From DATGSF01 sp035302865 (lineage in GTDB: Bacteria; Bacteroidota; Bacteroidia; Chitinophagales; Chitinophagaceae): DNA of 9,295 nt. The stretch's first letter is position 1, and each line of letters opens with the position of its first letter. The position numbers were made by a program, and so were the translations under genes. The notes under the pieces are model-generated. The model was not told where the DNA came from, did no database searches, and saw only the letters and a program-made list of their open reading frames with translations. Below are positions 1 to 7,013 of this stretch, one piece after another. Location: NCBI GenBank assembly GCA_035302865.1, contig DATGSF010000199.1, forward strand, positions 1 through 9,295, written 5' to 3'.

Positions 1-576
1 ATGCCTAAAGACAATATCGATAGAGCTATTAAAAAAGCTAGTGGAGCTGACGCTGATAATTACGAGGAAGTTAGTTTTGAAGGTTATGGTCCGCATGGAA
101 TTGGCATCTTTGTGGATTGTATGACAGATAACCCTACAAGAACAGTAGCTATTGTTCGTGCAATATTCAATAAATACGGGGGAAGTCTTGGTACAAACGG
201 CTCTTTAAGTTTTCTTTTTGAAAGTCAAGCTGTTTTCACTTTAAGCAAAGAGGAAATTAGTATGGATTTGGATGAATTGCAATTAGAATTAATAGAAGCA
301 GGAGTGGAGGATTTTGATATTGAAGAAGAAGTAGTTGTGATATATGGTCCCTATAATCAATTTGGAAAAATATCAGAAAAATTAGAAGAGTTGAACCTAG
401 TTCCTACAAATGCGGGAATTAAAAGAATACCTCTCTCGACTACAGCATTAGAAGTAGATCAGGCAAAAGATATTTTAAAAATTATTGACGTTTTTGAAGA
501 TGAAGATGATATTCAAGAAGTATATCATAACCTAGAGCTAACTGATGAGCTGATGGAACATTTAGCAAATGAATAA
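1..576 (+). CDS. yebC: YebC/PmpR (TACO1) family protein, 5' end outside window
   Basis: The visible 191 residues match the C-terminal part of the YebC/TACO1 family. They open with MPKDNIDRAIKKA, which in full-length members (about 240-250 residues) lies around residue 55, after a basic N-terminal domain beginning MAGHSKW. That start is therefore an internal methionine and roughly 50 codons are missing upstream, most simply because the window begins here. Other family landmarks are EGYGPHG, the DNPTRTVAIVRAIFNKYGG block, LGTNGSLSFLF, and the acidic tail segment PLSTTAL with DVFEDEDDIQEVYHN. YebC proteins are cytosolic; they were described first as transcriptional regulators and later, with the mitochondrial homologue TACO1, as factors assisting translation at difficult sequences such as proline runs. 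The gene is followed by its own terminator, so it ends a transcription unit. Family assignment is firm; which of the two roles applies here is not decidable. Confidence 0.95.
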   Translation: MPKDNIDRAIKKASGADADNYEEVSFEGYGPHGIGIFVDCMTDNPTRTVAIVRAIFNKYGGSLGTNGSLSFLFESQAVFTLSKEEISMDLDELQLELIEAGVEDFDIEEEVVVIYGPYNQFGKISEKLEELNLVPTNAGIKRIPLSTTALEVDQAKDILKIIDVFEDEDDIQEVYHNLELTDELMEHLANE

Positions 577-600
577 TCAATTAAATCAATGCATTTTTTT

Positions 601-630
601 AATAGGAGTTCTAAAACAACTCCTATTTTT
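601..630 (+). terminator. Rho-independent terminator of yebC
   Basis: A perfect 10-bp inverted repeat (AATAGGAGTT at 601-610, AACTCCTATT at 618-627) encloses the 7-base loop CTAAAAC and runs into a short T tract (626-630). It starts 24 bases after the yebC stop codon. The opposite strand carries an A run after the hairpin, so it should act only for rightward transcription. Confidence 0.8.
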
Positions 631-707
631 TATATCAAAAAAAATTAATACGAAATAGTACACTAATAAAGATATTTTTATTAATTTAACGCTAAATTAT
701 ATTTAGT

Positions 708-1025
708 ATGAAAAAATTAATATTTATTTTAAACCAATATGCCCATATCAAAGCATGGCTTACTGAGAAAAGATATGGAAACACAAGACTTTCGAGAAGC
801 TTATTTCGGAGATATAATAGCTTTAATATACATGATTACCTATTTTGAAAAGACAAATTAAATATTAAACTGAACTTTGATACTAGAAAACACTTGAATA
901 TAAGCAATGCTCAATTAGAAATTCAAGCACTTAGCCTTCAACATACTAATCCCAATATTCCAGAAGGAAGACATAGTTTTCTTTTTCAAATAAATTATGG
1001 ATTTCATCTTGGATTCAACTTTTAA
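708..1025 (+). pseudogene. Decayed outer-membrane beta-barrel gene remnant
   Basis: From ATG 708 one frame runs 46 codons to TGA at 846-848 and then continues in the same frame, without another stop, for 58 codons to TAA at 1023-1025. The second part has no in-frame ATG, so it is unlikely to be a gene by itself. It ends ...FLFQINYGFHLGFNF, alternating hydrophobic residues closing on Phe as expected for the last strand (BAM signal) of an outer-membrane barrel, and it resembles the end of the intact barrel gene 11 bases downstream (SYGLQMAYNF). The first part begins MKKLIFIL, as a signal peptide might, but soon becomes polar (NQYAHIKAW) and does not read as a barrel, so internal deletions or frameshifts besides the TGA are likely. 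A second frame (739-861, 40 codons) is also open here. I read this as the remnant of a paralogue of the downstream gene; the family call rests only on the C-terminal part. Confidence 0.5.
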
Positions 1026-1036
1026 AAAAATAAATC

Positions 1037-1705
1037 ATGAAGAAAATAACACTTACTGCTTTACTACTCCTTGGTCTTTCGAGTGTATATGCTCAAAATA
1101 AACATAAAGTATCGTTGATGATAGGAAGCGAACAACAGATGAATTTTGCATCAAAAGGAATACACATGAGTGATTTTATATCCAAAATAAATATAGGTTA
1201 TGAATACCATATTCATCCAAAAATATCAATTTATGGTAATTATACTCGTTGGCTAAACATTGATTGGGGTAATTCTTCCATCTCAGGACTGCCCAAAGAA
1301 GAGCAAGGAAAAAGATCGATAATTCCTAAAAATGAATATGATTATAATAAAATCCTATACCAACAAAATTATAACTTTATTAATTTAGGAGCCTCTTATG
1401 CTTTTTTCCAGAAAAAAGGTCATCAAATTAGGGGGAAAGGCGGCTTAATTATGGCTTTTGGAAAAGATGGTTATTTAGAAGATATATATCCACACCCGAA
1501 TAGTACGAATGACCATCAACTCGATTTTTATTACGAAAAAACCTTTACGAAGCCAGCTAGTCATTTAGGGGGAAATGCTGGATTAGAATATAATTATCAC
1601 TTTTTTAAAAACTTTTCAATAGGTCTAATGACGACTTATGATTTTTATTTTACAGAAAGTCCTTCTAGAATATCCTATGGTCTCCAAATGGCATATAATT
1701 TTTAA
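1037..1705 (+). CDS. Small outer-membrane beta-barrel protein
   Basis: This 222-residue protein has a Sec signal peptide (residues 1-19, basic MKK, Leu-rich core, cleavage likely after VYA before Gln20). The mature part alternates polar and hydrophobic/aromatic residues in short stretches (for example YEYHIHPKISIYGNYTRW, FSIGLMTTYDFYF) and ends SYGLQMAYNF, the terminal-Phe signal used for outer-membrane insertion. The length suits an 8- to 10-strand barrel of the OmpA/OmpW/porin-like type common in Bacteroidota. No catalytic motif, peptidoglycan-binding domain or lipobox is present. ATG 1037 is preferred because it gives a complete signal peptide and follows an A-rich leader (AAAAAAATAAATC). 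The gene sits directly after a broken barrel remnant and is closed by a strong hairpin terminator. Ligand or function is unknown. Confidence 0.8.
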   Translation: MKKITLTALLLLGLSSVYAQNKHKVSLMIGSEQQMNFASKGIHMSDFISKINIGYEYHIHPKISIYGNYTRWLNIDWGNSSISGLPKEEQGKRSIIPKNEYDYNKILYQQNYNFINLGASYAFFQKKGHQIRGKGGLIMAFGKDGYLEDIYPHPNSTNDHQLDFYYEKTFTKPASHLGGNAGLEYNYHFFKNFSIGLMTTYDFYFTESPSRISYGLQMAYNF

Positions 1706-1709
1706 AAAT

Positions 1710-1746
1710 AAAAATGGCTGCTCAAATATAAAGAGTAGCCATTTTT
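1710..1746 (+). terminator. Bidirectional hairpin terminator between convergent genes
   Basis: The arms AAAAATGGCTGCTC (1710-1723) and GAGTAGCCATTTTT (1733-1746) pair over 14 bases with one G-T wobble (1720/1736) around a 9-base loop. The T run follows the GC core on both strands, so the hairpin can stop the barrel gene ending at 1705 and also the leftward gene ending at 1815. Confidence 0.85.
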
Positions 1747-1757
1747 GCATTTCAACT

Positions 1758-1801
1758 TATTATAATGTAATAATAATAATTAAATTTAAAACATTATAAT
1801 A
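1758..1801. repeat. AT-only 11-bp inverted repeat
   Basis: TATTATAATGT (1758-1768) and ACATTATAATA (1791-1801) are perfect inverted copies separated by 22 AT-only bases. It lies between the hairpin terminator and the end of the leftward 924-residue gene. The stem would be weak and has no flanking T tract of note; it could protect the 3' end of the leftward mRNA or be a chance product of AT-rich sequence. Confidence 0.35.
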
Positions 1802-1814
1802 TTTTCAAACATTT

Positions 1815-4589
1815 TTATTTTTTTCTATTTTCTCCAGCAGCTTTTGAAAAGCTACTTAAATTATAAGTAAAGCGCAACATAAAATGGCTTTGTAATACAT
1901 TTGTTTTCACATCTTCATAATAAATCTCAGATGTTGTCCTTTCAATACTATTATTTTGATTCAAGATATCAAAAGCAATTAATCGAATCTCTGCCTTATC
2001 ATCTTTTAGGAACTTTTTTCCTACACCTACATTCCATAACAAATAGTTTTGATTGTAACCATCCGACAATCCTGTATAGAAATAATGATTTGCTTCAGTA
2101 TTTAAAATAATTCCTTTCCAAATATTCCATTGAAAATCTAAAGAGGAATTTTGACTATAAAAGTTTTGATTTGATCTATCATTTAATGAGTTCACTACCC
2201 AATTATAATTTCCTGAAGTACTTATATGAAAATCAATATCTTCAGAAATATTACTACTAACTCCCAAACCTATACCAGCTCTTGAATTATTAGCAAAATT
2301 TAATTCTTCGTTAATCAAACCAGGTGTTCTAGTATAACCAGCATTAAGGTCTGCATTCACATTGATCTTAAGTTTTTCAATTGGTAGGCTATAAAAAGCA
2401 AAACCACTAATATTATAGTACCCATCCAAGTTCACAGGTCTTCTGATTTGTGCACCTTTAGGTAATAATATACCCTGATCTAAAATCTCATCCTCTTCTG
2501 CAATGAAAGTACTTCTTCCAATATAATTTTTCGTCATCTGAGCAGATAAGTTCACATTAAAGCTAGAAAAATTTTCTATATTGGTGGAAGAGTAATACAT
2601 CATTATTCTATTTTGATAAGCTTGATTCAACTGTGCGTTACCAACACTTAATTGTAATGGATTTTCATTATCAATAACATCCTGTACTTGATTTACCGAA
2701 GGTGCATCCGTATAGGTTCTATAAAAAATTCTAAAATGTTTTGTTTTTGACAACTTATATCTAAAACGAACGAATGGCAATACATTTTCAAAAGTGTTTT
2801 GATATATATTAGAATTAGGTAAAATTCTTTTGTTTTCTAAACTTGCATGTTGCGCATTCACTCCAACATTAACACTTAAAGCAGAATCACTATATCGCAA
2901 AGTCAAGCCTCCTCTATGCGTTCTATACTCTGTTGTAAACTCGTTACTTAAGGCTGCATCCAAATCAGTATAAGTATTCGTTAAACTATTAAAATTATAA
3001 GTTTTCTTATCAGCATCCCCTTTTTCATATCTAAAACCATACTGTGCTTGCAAACCGAATTTTTCTCCTAAAGGTTCTGTATACGTAAGGTTAGAATTTA
3101 AGTTCCACCCTTTATTGTAATCTTGGTATTCTTGATCTAACTCTTCATTTAAGAGTTCATCTTCATATTGATTATCTGCAATTAGAGCACCTTTTCCATC
3201 TCTATTATTATAAGCACCATTAGCCCATAAAGAAATAGTTCTTCCTGGCTTAGCTAAACGATGTCTAAACAGGAACATCGAACGTGCATTCCAAGATTCA
3301 TATTTATTATCCGCATTATTTAAAGTACTATTTAAGAATTCATTTAATAAAGTAGTACTACCCTCCATAAATGAGGAAGAATGCATGCCTTGAAAGGAAA
3401 CACTAGGAGTCAATACAAATGAAGTCATACTATCTACCTTATATTCGAATCTTCCATTAAAGTTATGACTTCTATTATAGGAATCTGATTTATTAGTTTC
3501 CTTATATTCCTGCCCTAATTGTCTGCTTTGTATATATTCCCTATACAAACTTTGGTCTCTATGGTTTTCTCTATAATTAAAAAAATAACTAAGATTCACT
3601 TCCATTTTATCCCACCATTCATCCGAGAAATTAACTCCTAAAGCATGTGTATTTGTTATACCTCCCATTGTTCCAGATCTAAAATTATCACTTGGACTTC
3701 TTCTCCTAAAGCCACCACTACCACGCCTTCCTCCAGAAATACCAACCAAATCTTCTGAAGAGAAATTTTGCTGATTGATATTATTTGATTGTCCTATAAT
3801 GCTCAATCTTCTTGCACCTTTAAAATAGTTAGCATTTCCTCCTACGGCATATTTATCTTTATAACCACCAGCGGCACTAAATCTTCCAAACCAAGCTCCT
3901 TTTGCTTCTGGTTTGGTAACTATATTAATAGTCTTTGAAGTTTCTCCATCATCAAAGCCAGTAAATTGAGCTTGTTCACTTTTTTCATCATAGACTTGAA
4001 TAGCGCCAATCATAGATGCAGGAAGATTTTTTAAAGCCATATTTGGGTCATCACCAAAAAAGGGTTTTCCATCTACTAATACTTTTTTTACATCTTCACC
4101 TTGCGCTTTAGGTTGACCACTTGAATAATCAATGCCAGGTAACTTTTTTAATAAATCTTCAGCTTTAGCATCTGGATTTGTTTTATATGCGGCGGAATTA
4201 TATTCCAAAGTATCATCCTTTTGACGAACCGCTTCATACATTCCTGTAATATTCACTTGTTTTAATGCATGCGTTTTGTTTAAATCCATTTTTACCTTTC
4301 CAAGGTTCATGTTTTTTTTAGGATCTTGAATAGCAAAAGATTTTCCTTCATAAGTTAAAGAGTTAATTAATATCTTTTTTCCATCTTTATGCATATTAGG
4401 AATAATAAACTTTCCATCTTCATCACTAGTAGTTCCTTGTAAGAATTTACCATTTTTATCTTCTATACTAATAACAGCACCTGGAATTGGATCGTTCTGA
4501 CTACTTAATATAACTCCTATTAGCTCTTGAGCAAAGATTGAGTTATTAAATAAAAAAAGAGTATAAATTAATAAAAAACATTTACGCAT
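1815..4589 (-). CDS. TonB-receptor-like outer-membrane protein with CarboxypepD_reg-like domain
   Basis: This 924-residue protein has a signal peptide (1-20, cleavage after IFA before Gln21). Residues about 22-105 form a carboxypeptidase-D-like regulatory (CarboxypepD_reg) beta-sandwich (LIGVILSSQNDPIPGAVISI, then TTSDEDGKFIIPN). About 110-230 is a plug-like region with VNITG, the DAKAEDLLKKLPGI segment and KKVLVDGKPFFGDDP, followed by NLPASMIGAIQVYDEKSE. The remainder is a large barrel of the 'outer membrane beta-barrel family' type (PF14905-like). A Gly/Arg-rich loop (GGRRGSGGFRRRS) lies near residues 286-298. The last strand reads FMLRFTYNL but is followed by about 13 polar residues (SSFSKAAGENRKK), so it does not end on the usual aromatic residue. 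It is monocistronic and convergent with the small barrel gene. There is no SusD-like partner, so it is probably not a polysaccharide-uptake locus. Substrate is unknown. Confidence 0.88.
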   Translation of the reverse strand: MRKCFLLIYTLFLFNNSIFAQELIGVILSSQNDPIPGAVISIEDKNGKFLQGTTSDEDGKFIIPNMHKDGKKILINSLTYEGKSFAIQDPKKNMNLGKVKMDLNKTHALKQVNITGMYEAVRQKDDTLEYNSAAYKTNPDAKAEDLLKKLPGIDYSSGQPKAQGEDVKKVLVDGKPFFGDDPNMALKNLPASMIGAIQVYDEKSEQAQFTGFDDGETSKTINIVTKPEAKGAWFGRFSAAGGYKDKYAVGGNANYFKGARRLSIIGQSNNINQQNFSSEDLVGISGGRRGSGGFRRRSPSDNFRSGTMGGITNTHALGVNFSDEWWDKMEVNLSYFFNYRENHRDQSLYREYIQSRQLGQEYKETNKSDSYNRSHNFNGRFEYKVDSMTSFVLTPSVSFQGMHSSSFMEGSTTLLNEFLNSTLNNADNKYESWNARSMFLFRHRLAKPGRTISLWANGAYNNRDGKGALIADNQYEDELLNEELDQEYQDYNKGWNLNSNLTYTEPLGEKFGLQAQYGFRYEKGDADKKTYNFNSLTNTYTDLDAALSNEFTTEYRTHRGGLTLRYSDSALSVNVGVNAQHASLENKRILPNSNIYQNTFENVLPFVRFRYKLSKTKHFRIFYRTYTDAPSVNQVQDVIDNENPLQLSVGNAQLNQAYQNRIMMYYSSTNIENFSSFNVNLSAQMTKNYIGRSTFIAEEDEILDQGILLPKGAQIRRPVNLDGYYNISGFAFYSLPIEKLKINVNADLNAGYTRTPGLINEELNFANNSRAGIGLGVSSNISEDIDFHISTSGNYNWVVNSLNDRSNQNFYSQNSSLDFQWNIWKGIILNTEANHYFYTGLSDGYNQNYLLWNVGVGKKFLKDDKAEIRLIAFDILNQNNSIERTTSEIYYEDVKTNVLQSHFMLRFTYNLSSFSKAAGENRKK

Positions 4590-4614
4590 ACCGAGTAATT
4601 ATAATATTAAAACA

Positions 4615-4622
4615 CAAAGTTA
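4615..4622 (-). promoter_or_regulatory. Candidate -7 element for the leftward outer-membrane protein gene
   Basis: Read on the minus strand, TAACTTTG matches the Bacteroidota -7 consensus TAnnTTTG at every fixed position, about 25 bases before the start codon of the leftward gene. No convincing -33 TTG was found at the usual spacing. Confidence 0.5.
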
Positions 4623-4661
4623 CATGAAAGTAACGACCTAAATACATAGACATAGGCAAAA

Positions 4662-4688
4662 TTAAAAGGTTTAAAAGGTTTAAACGCT
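4662..4688. repeat. 9-bp tandem repeat in the divergent intergenic region
   Basis: TTAAAAGGT occurs twice in tandem (4662-4670, 4671-4679) and is followed by a partial third copy (TTAAA at 4680-4684). It lies upstream of the -7 candidates of both divergent genes, where a regulator could bind. It may also be simple slippage in AT-rich DNA. Confidence 0.5.
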
Positions 4689-4716
4689 TTAGATATTTAT
4701 TTTACTAAAAATCACG

Positions 4717-4724
4717 TAATTTAG
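4717..4724 (+). promoter_or_regulatory. Candidate -7 element for the MATE transporter gene
   Basis: TAATTTAG fits TAnnTTTG with one mismatch and lies 23 bases before the start codon, a spacing similar to the two better matches in this window (4615-4622 on the minus strand and 6115-6122). No clear -33 element is visible. Confidence 0.35.
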
Positions 4725-4747
4725 CCAACTTTATTTTATAAAATCTC

Positions 4748-6076
4748 ATGAAAAAAGAAATAACTGCTAGTTTAAAGTTAGCTTATCCCATAATATTAGG
4801 TGAACTTGCTCAAGTTGCATTACATTTAATTGATTCAGCAATGGTGGGTCAAGTTTCCTATTATCATTTGGGAGCGTCCGCATTAGCAAATAACATTATT
4901 CATATTCCTTTTATAATGGGAATGGGTTTAACTATAGCTATTGCACAAATGACTTCTTTATATCAGGGCAGACATGATCATAAAAATGTTAGTCATTATT
5001 TCTTTAATGGAATGTTTATTATTTTACTAGCATCCTTAATAATAGCTACAGCACTTTTATTTGGAAAAGACTTAGTTTATAATATGAAGCAAGATATAAA
5101 GGTTGCCACATTAGCGGAACCTTATTTCAAAATAATAGCTTGGTCCTTGATTCCAGCATTATTATTTTTTGGTTTAAAGCAGTTTACAGATGGTTTACAA
5201 TATACAAAAACAGCGATGGCCTTATCATTATTTGCATTACCATTAAATGTATTTTTAAACTGGTTATTAATTTATGGAAACTGGGGTTTTCCTAGATTAG
5301 AATTAATTGGTGCCGGAATAGGAACATTATTAACAAGAGTTATAATTTTTGTATTATTATTGATATTAGTTTTATACCATCCCTTATATAAAAAGTATAA
5401 ATTAATTGCTCCTAGAGCCTGGAAATTAAGTAAAAAAACAATGCGTGACATTTTGAGTATAGGTATTCCAAGTAGTTTTCAATTAACAATGGAAGCGGGC
5501 GCCTTTGCAATTTCAGGCTTAATAATTGGAAGTATATCTGCAATTTCTTTAGCATCTCATCAAATCGCATTAAGCATATCTTCTTTTACATTTATGGCTT
5601 CCGTTGGATTATCTCAAGCATTATCAATTAGAACAAGTAATGCATATAGCCAAAACAATTGGGTAAAAGCAGGAATAATTGGTAAAAGTGGTTTATACCT
5701 TACCGCTTTATATGGAATATTTTGTGCATTAATATTTTTATTTTTCCGATTCCCCTTATCTAGCATGTTCACACAAAATGAGGAGGTATTACAATTAGCA
5801 GGATATTTATTAATATTATCAGCCATTTTCCAAGTTCCTGATACTATACAAGTAAACAGTTCAGGACTTTTAAGAGGAATTAAAGATGTTAAAGTTCCAT
5901 CCTTTATAGTGGCAATGGCTTATTGGGTAATTGGGATACCTTTAGGCGTATTATTAGCTTTTAAATTTAATATGGGTGCACAAGGTATTTGGATAGGATT
6001 AATTATAGGCTTAACCATTTCAAGTATTTTTCTGACAAGAAGATTTTTTAATACAATAAATAGAAATAAAATGTAA
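4748..6076 (+). CDS. MATE family efflux transporter
   Basis: This 442-residue integral inner-membrane protein has the length and internal two-fold repeat of the multidrug and toxic compound extrusion (MATE, NorM-like) family. Each half is a MatE domain of about six membrane helices. The first (about residues 12-175) contains AYPIILGELAQVALHLID followed by SAMVGQVS and the ALANNI segment. The second (about 235-400) contains SIGIPSSFQLTMEAGAFAIS, ASHQIALSISSFTFM and VGLSQALSIRTSNAY. Family members export cationic or other amphipathic compounds using a sodium or proton gradient; the substrate cannot be read from the sequence. The start gives the usual short cytoplasmic N-terminus (MKKEITASLKLA). 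The gene is divergent from the outer-membrane protein gene and lies 66 bases upstream of the metal-related cluster. No terminator hairpin was seen between them, so some read-through is possible. Confidence 0.95.
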   Translation: MKKEITASLKLAYPIILGELAQVALHLIDSAMVGQVSYYHLGASALANNIIHIPFIMGMGLTIAIAQMTSLYQGRHDHKNVSHYFFNGMFIILLASLIIATALLFGKDLVYNMKQDIKVATLAEPYFKIIAWSLIPALLFFGLKQFTDGLQYTKTAMALSLFALPLNVFLNWLLIYGNWGFPRLELIGAGIGTLLTRVIIFVLLLILVLYHPLYKKYKLIAPRAWKLSKKTMRDILSIGIPSSFQLTMEAGAFAISGLIIGSISAISLASHQIALSISSFTFMASVGLSQALSIRTSNAYSQNNWVKAGIIGKSGLYLTALYGIFCALIFLFFRFPLSSMFTQNEEVLQLAGYLLILSAIFQVPDTIQVNSSGLLRGIKDVKVPSFIVAMAYWVIGIPLGVLLAFKFNMGAQGIWIGLIIGLTISSIFLTRRFFNTINRNKM

Positions 6077-6114
6077 AAGAGTGGTTAATCTATATTTATT
6101 TTAATTTTTATTCG

Positions 6115-6122
6115 TACTTTTG
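6115..6122 (+). promoter_or_regulatory. Candidate -7 element of the metal-related three-gene cluster
   Basis: TACTTTTG matches the Bacteroidota sigma-A -7 consensus TAnnTTTG at all fixed positions and ends 20 bases before the ATG at 6143, implying a short leader. The DNA upstream is very T/A-rich and no good -33 TTG is found at the expected distance, which may mean an activator is needed or simply that the -33 is weak. Confidence 0.55.
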
Positions 6123-6142
6123 TAGCGTAAAGCATAATAAAA

Positions 6143-6592
6143 ATGATGCAAAAAAGAGCCATACTTTTCTTTTTTATTTACCTTTTTTCCTTATCAGGAT
6201 TAATGGTAAACTTTCATTTTTGTGCAGATGAGTTAAGTTCCTGGAAAATTGCATTACAAGCAAATAATACAGAAGATATCGACTGTTGTTGTGAAGAATT
6301 AAATGTTTCTTCCTCCATGATGATGGACTGTATGGATGATGAAGAGGAAAATGATTGTTGTAATGACCAAGAAGTGATTGTTAAAACAGCTAATGATTAT
6401 CTTCAATTTTCTTCATCGTCAATACTTGGTTTTGATTTTTTCAGTCAAGCAATTTTACCTATATTCCCTCTAGAAGAGCTTCTTTTAAAGAATCAAGTTA
6501 TTCTAAATGTTAGAATAAACGATCCGCCTCTATTCAAAGTAAAAAGCACGGCTAAATATATACAATATAAAAGATTATTATTTTATGCCTAA
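6143..6592 (+). CDS. HYC_CC_PP-like cysteine-rich small envelope protein
   Basis: This 149-residue protein begins with a hydrophobic segment (about residues 6-24) that acts as a signal peptide or membrane anchor. It shows the landmarks of the small Bacteroidota HYC_CC_PP family: His-Phe-Cys at 25-27 (Tyr replaced by Phe), a cysteine cluster, and a late Pro-Pro (N-D-P-P, 126-129). There are seven cysteines: C27, C48-C50 (a triplet), C63, C72-C73. They lie among acidic residues and a Met cluster (M59-M61, M64), all soft-metal ligands. No enzyme motif is present. It is the first gene of a cluster with an HMA-domain protein and a TonB-dependent receptor, which supports a metal-related envelope role, probably copper; this is inference. 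Start may be the first or second of two adjacent ATGs (6143 or 6146); the choice changes one residue. Confidence 0.72.
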   Translation: MMQKRAILFFFIYLFSLSGLMVNFHFCADELSSWKIALQANNTEDIDCCCEELNVSSSMMMDCMDDEEENDCCNDQEVIVKTANDYLQFSSSSILGFDFFSQAILPIFPLEELLLKNQVILNVRINDPPLFKVKSTAKYIQYKRLLFYA

Positions 6593-6628
6593 ATACTTAA
6601 TTTTAACAAATAAATTTAAAAAGTATTT
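6591..6628. repeat. 8-bp inverted repeat between the first two cluster genes
   Basis: AAATACTT (6591-6598, overlapping the stop codon) and AAGTATTT (6621-6628) are perfect inverted copies 22 bases apart in the 57-base spacer. No T tract follows, so it is not a standard terminator. It could be an mRNA processing structure or a chance AT-rich match. Confidence 0.3.
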
Positions 6629-6649
6629 ATAAACATAAAAAAATAATCA

Positions 6650-7012
6650 ATGAGAACTATATTAATAACAATAAGTAGTCTATTCCTATTTTCTTTTGGG
6701 AATATTAACGCCACTCAGGCACAAGAAAAGCAAAGAAAAATTGAAAAAGCAACATTTACCGTTGACGGTGTATGTAATCAATGCAAAAAACGTATTGAAG
6801 ATGCTGCATTAATAAAGGGTGTTCGATCAAGTAACTGGGATAAAGAAAGCCAAACTTTAGAAGTGTACTATAGAACAAAGAACACTAATCAAGAAGAAAT
6901 TGAGAAAGCTATTTCTCAACAAGGACATAGTACAGAAAACATGGAAGCGGACTCTGCTGCCTATGAAAATTTACCTCCATGCTGCGCTTACAAAACTGTA
7001 GAGGCTCATTAA
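6650..7012 (+). CDS. Secreted heavy-metal-associated (HMA) domain protein
   Basis: This 120-residue protein has a signal peptide (about 1-24, cleavage near ATQA before Gln25) and one HMA-type ferredoxin-like domain (about 30-97). The metal site is GVCNQC (C42, C45) followed by KKRIEDAALIKGV, the usual loop-helix of copper chaperones such as CopZ, Atx1 and MerP. The Met two residues before the first Cys in the common GMxCxxC form is absent; the loop is the shorter GVCxxC form. The domain's beta-alpha-beta pattern continues through SNWDKESQTLEVYY and IEKAISQQGH. After it comes a C-terminal tail with LPPCCAYK (C111-C112), an extra vicinal thiol pair. It should act in the periplasm as a soft-metal carrier, most likely Cu(I). 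The next gene starts one base after its stop, so the two are probably translated together; no separate promoter was recognised upstream. Confidence 0.88.
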   Translation: MRTILITISSLFLFSFGNINATQAQEKQRKIEKATFTVDGVCNQCKKRIEDAALIKGVRSSNWDKESQTLEVYYRTKNTNQEEIEKAISQQGHSTENMEADSAAYENLPPCCAYKTVEAH

Positions 7013-7013
7013 A

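Noticed and set aside
1..3. ATG at base 1 as the true start of the YebC gene
   Set aside because: The family has about 50 further residues upstream including a conserved basic N-terminal domain; this Met is a conserved internal residue.
846..848. In-frame TGA read as selenocysteine or as a reassigned codon
   Set aside because: No convincing SECIS-like hairpin was recognised after it, the surrounding residues do not resemble a selenoprotein, the upstream part is not barrel-like, and the other genes in the window use TAA stops without internal TGA. Gene decay is simpler.
1901..2110. 69-codon open frame on the plus strand inside the leftward 924-residue gene
   Set aside because: It lies wholly antisense to a long gene with clear family features; its translation has no recognisable domain or signal and is explained as a shadow frame.
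1815..4589. Polysaccharide-utilisation (SusC/SusD) locus
   Set aside because: The receptor-like protein lacks the usual SusC length and motifs, and no SusD-like lipoprotein or glycoside hydrolase is encoded nearby.
5614..5826. 70-codon open frame on the minus strand inside the MATE gene
   Set aside because: It is antisense to well-conserved MATE transmembrane sequence and shows no feature of its own.
6077..6142. Terminator between the MATE gene and the metal-related cluster
   Set aside because: No inverted repeat with a T tract was found in these 66 bases; only the -7 match at 6115-6122 is supportable.
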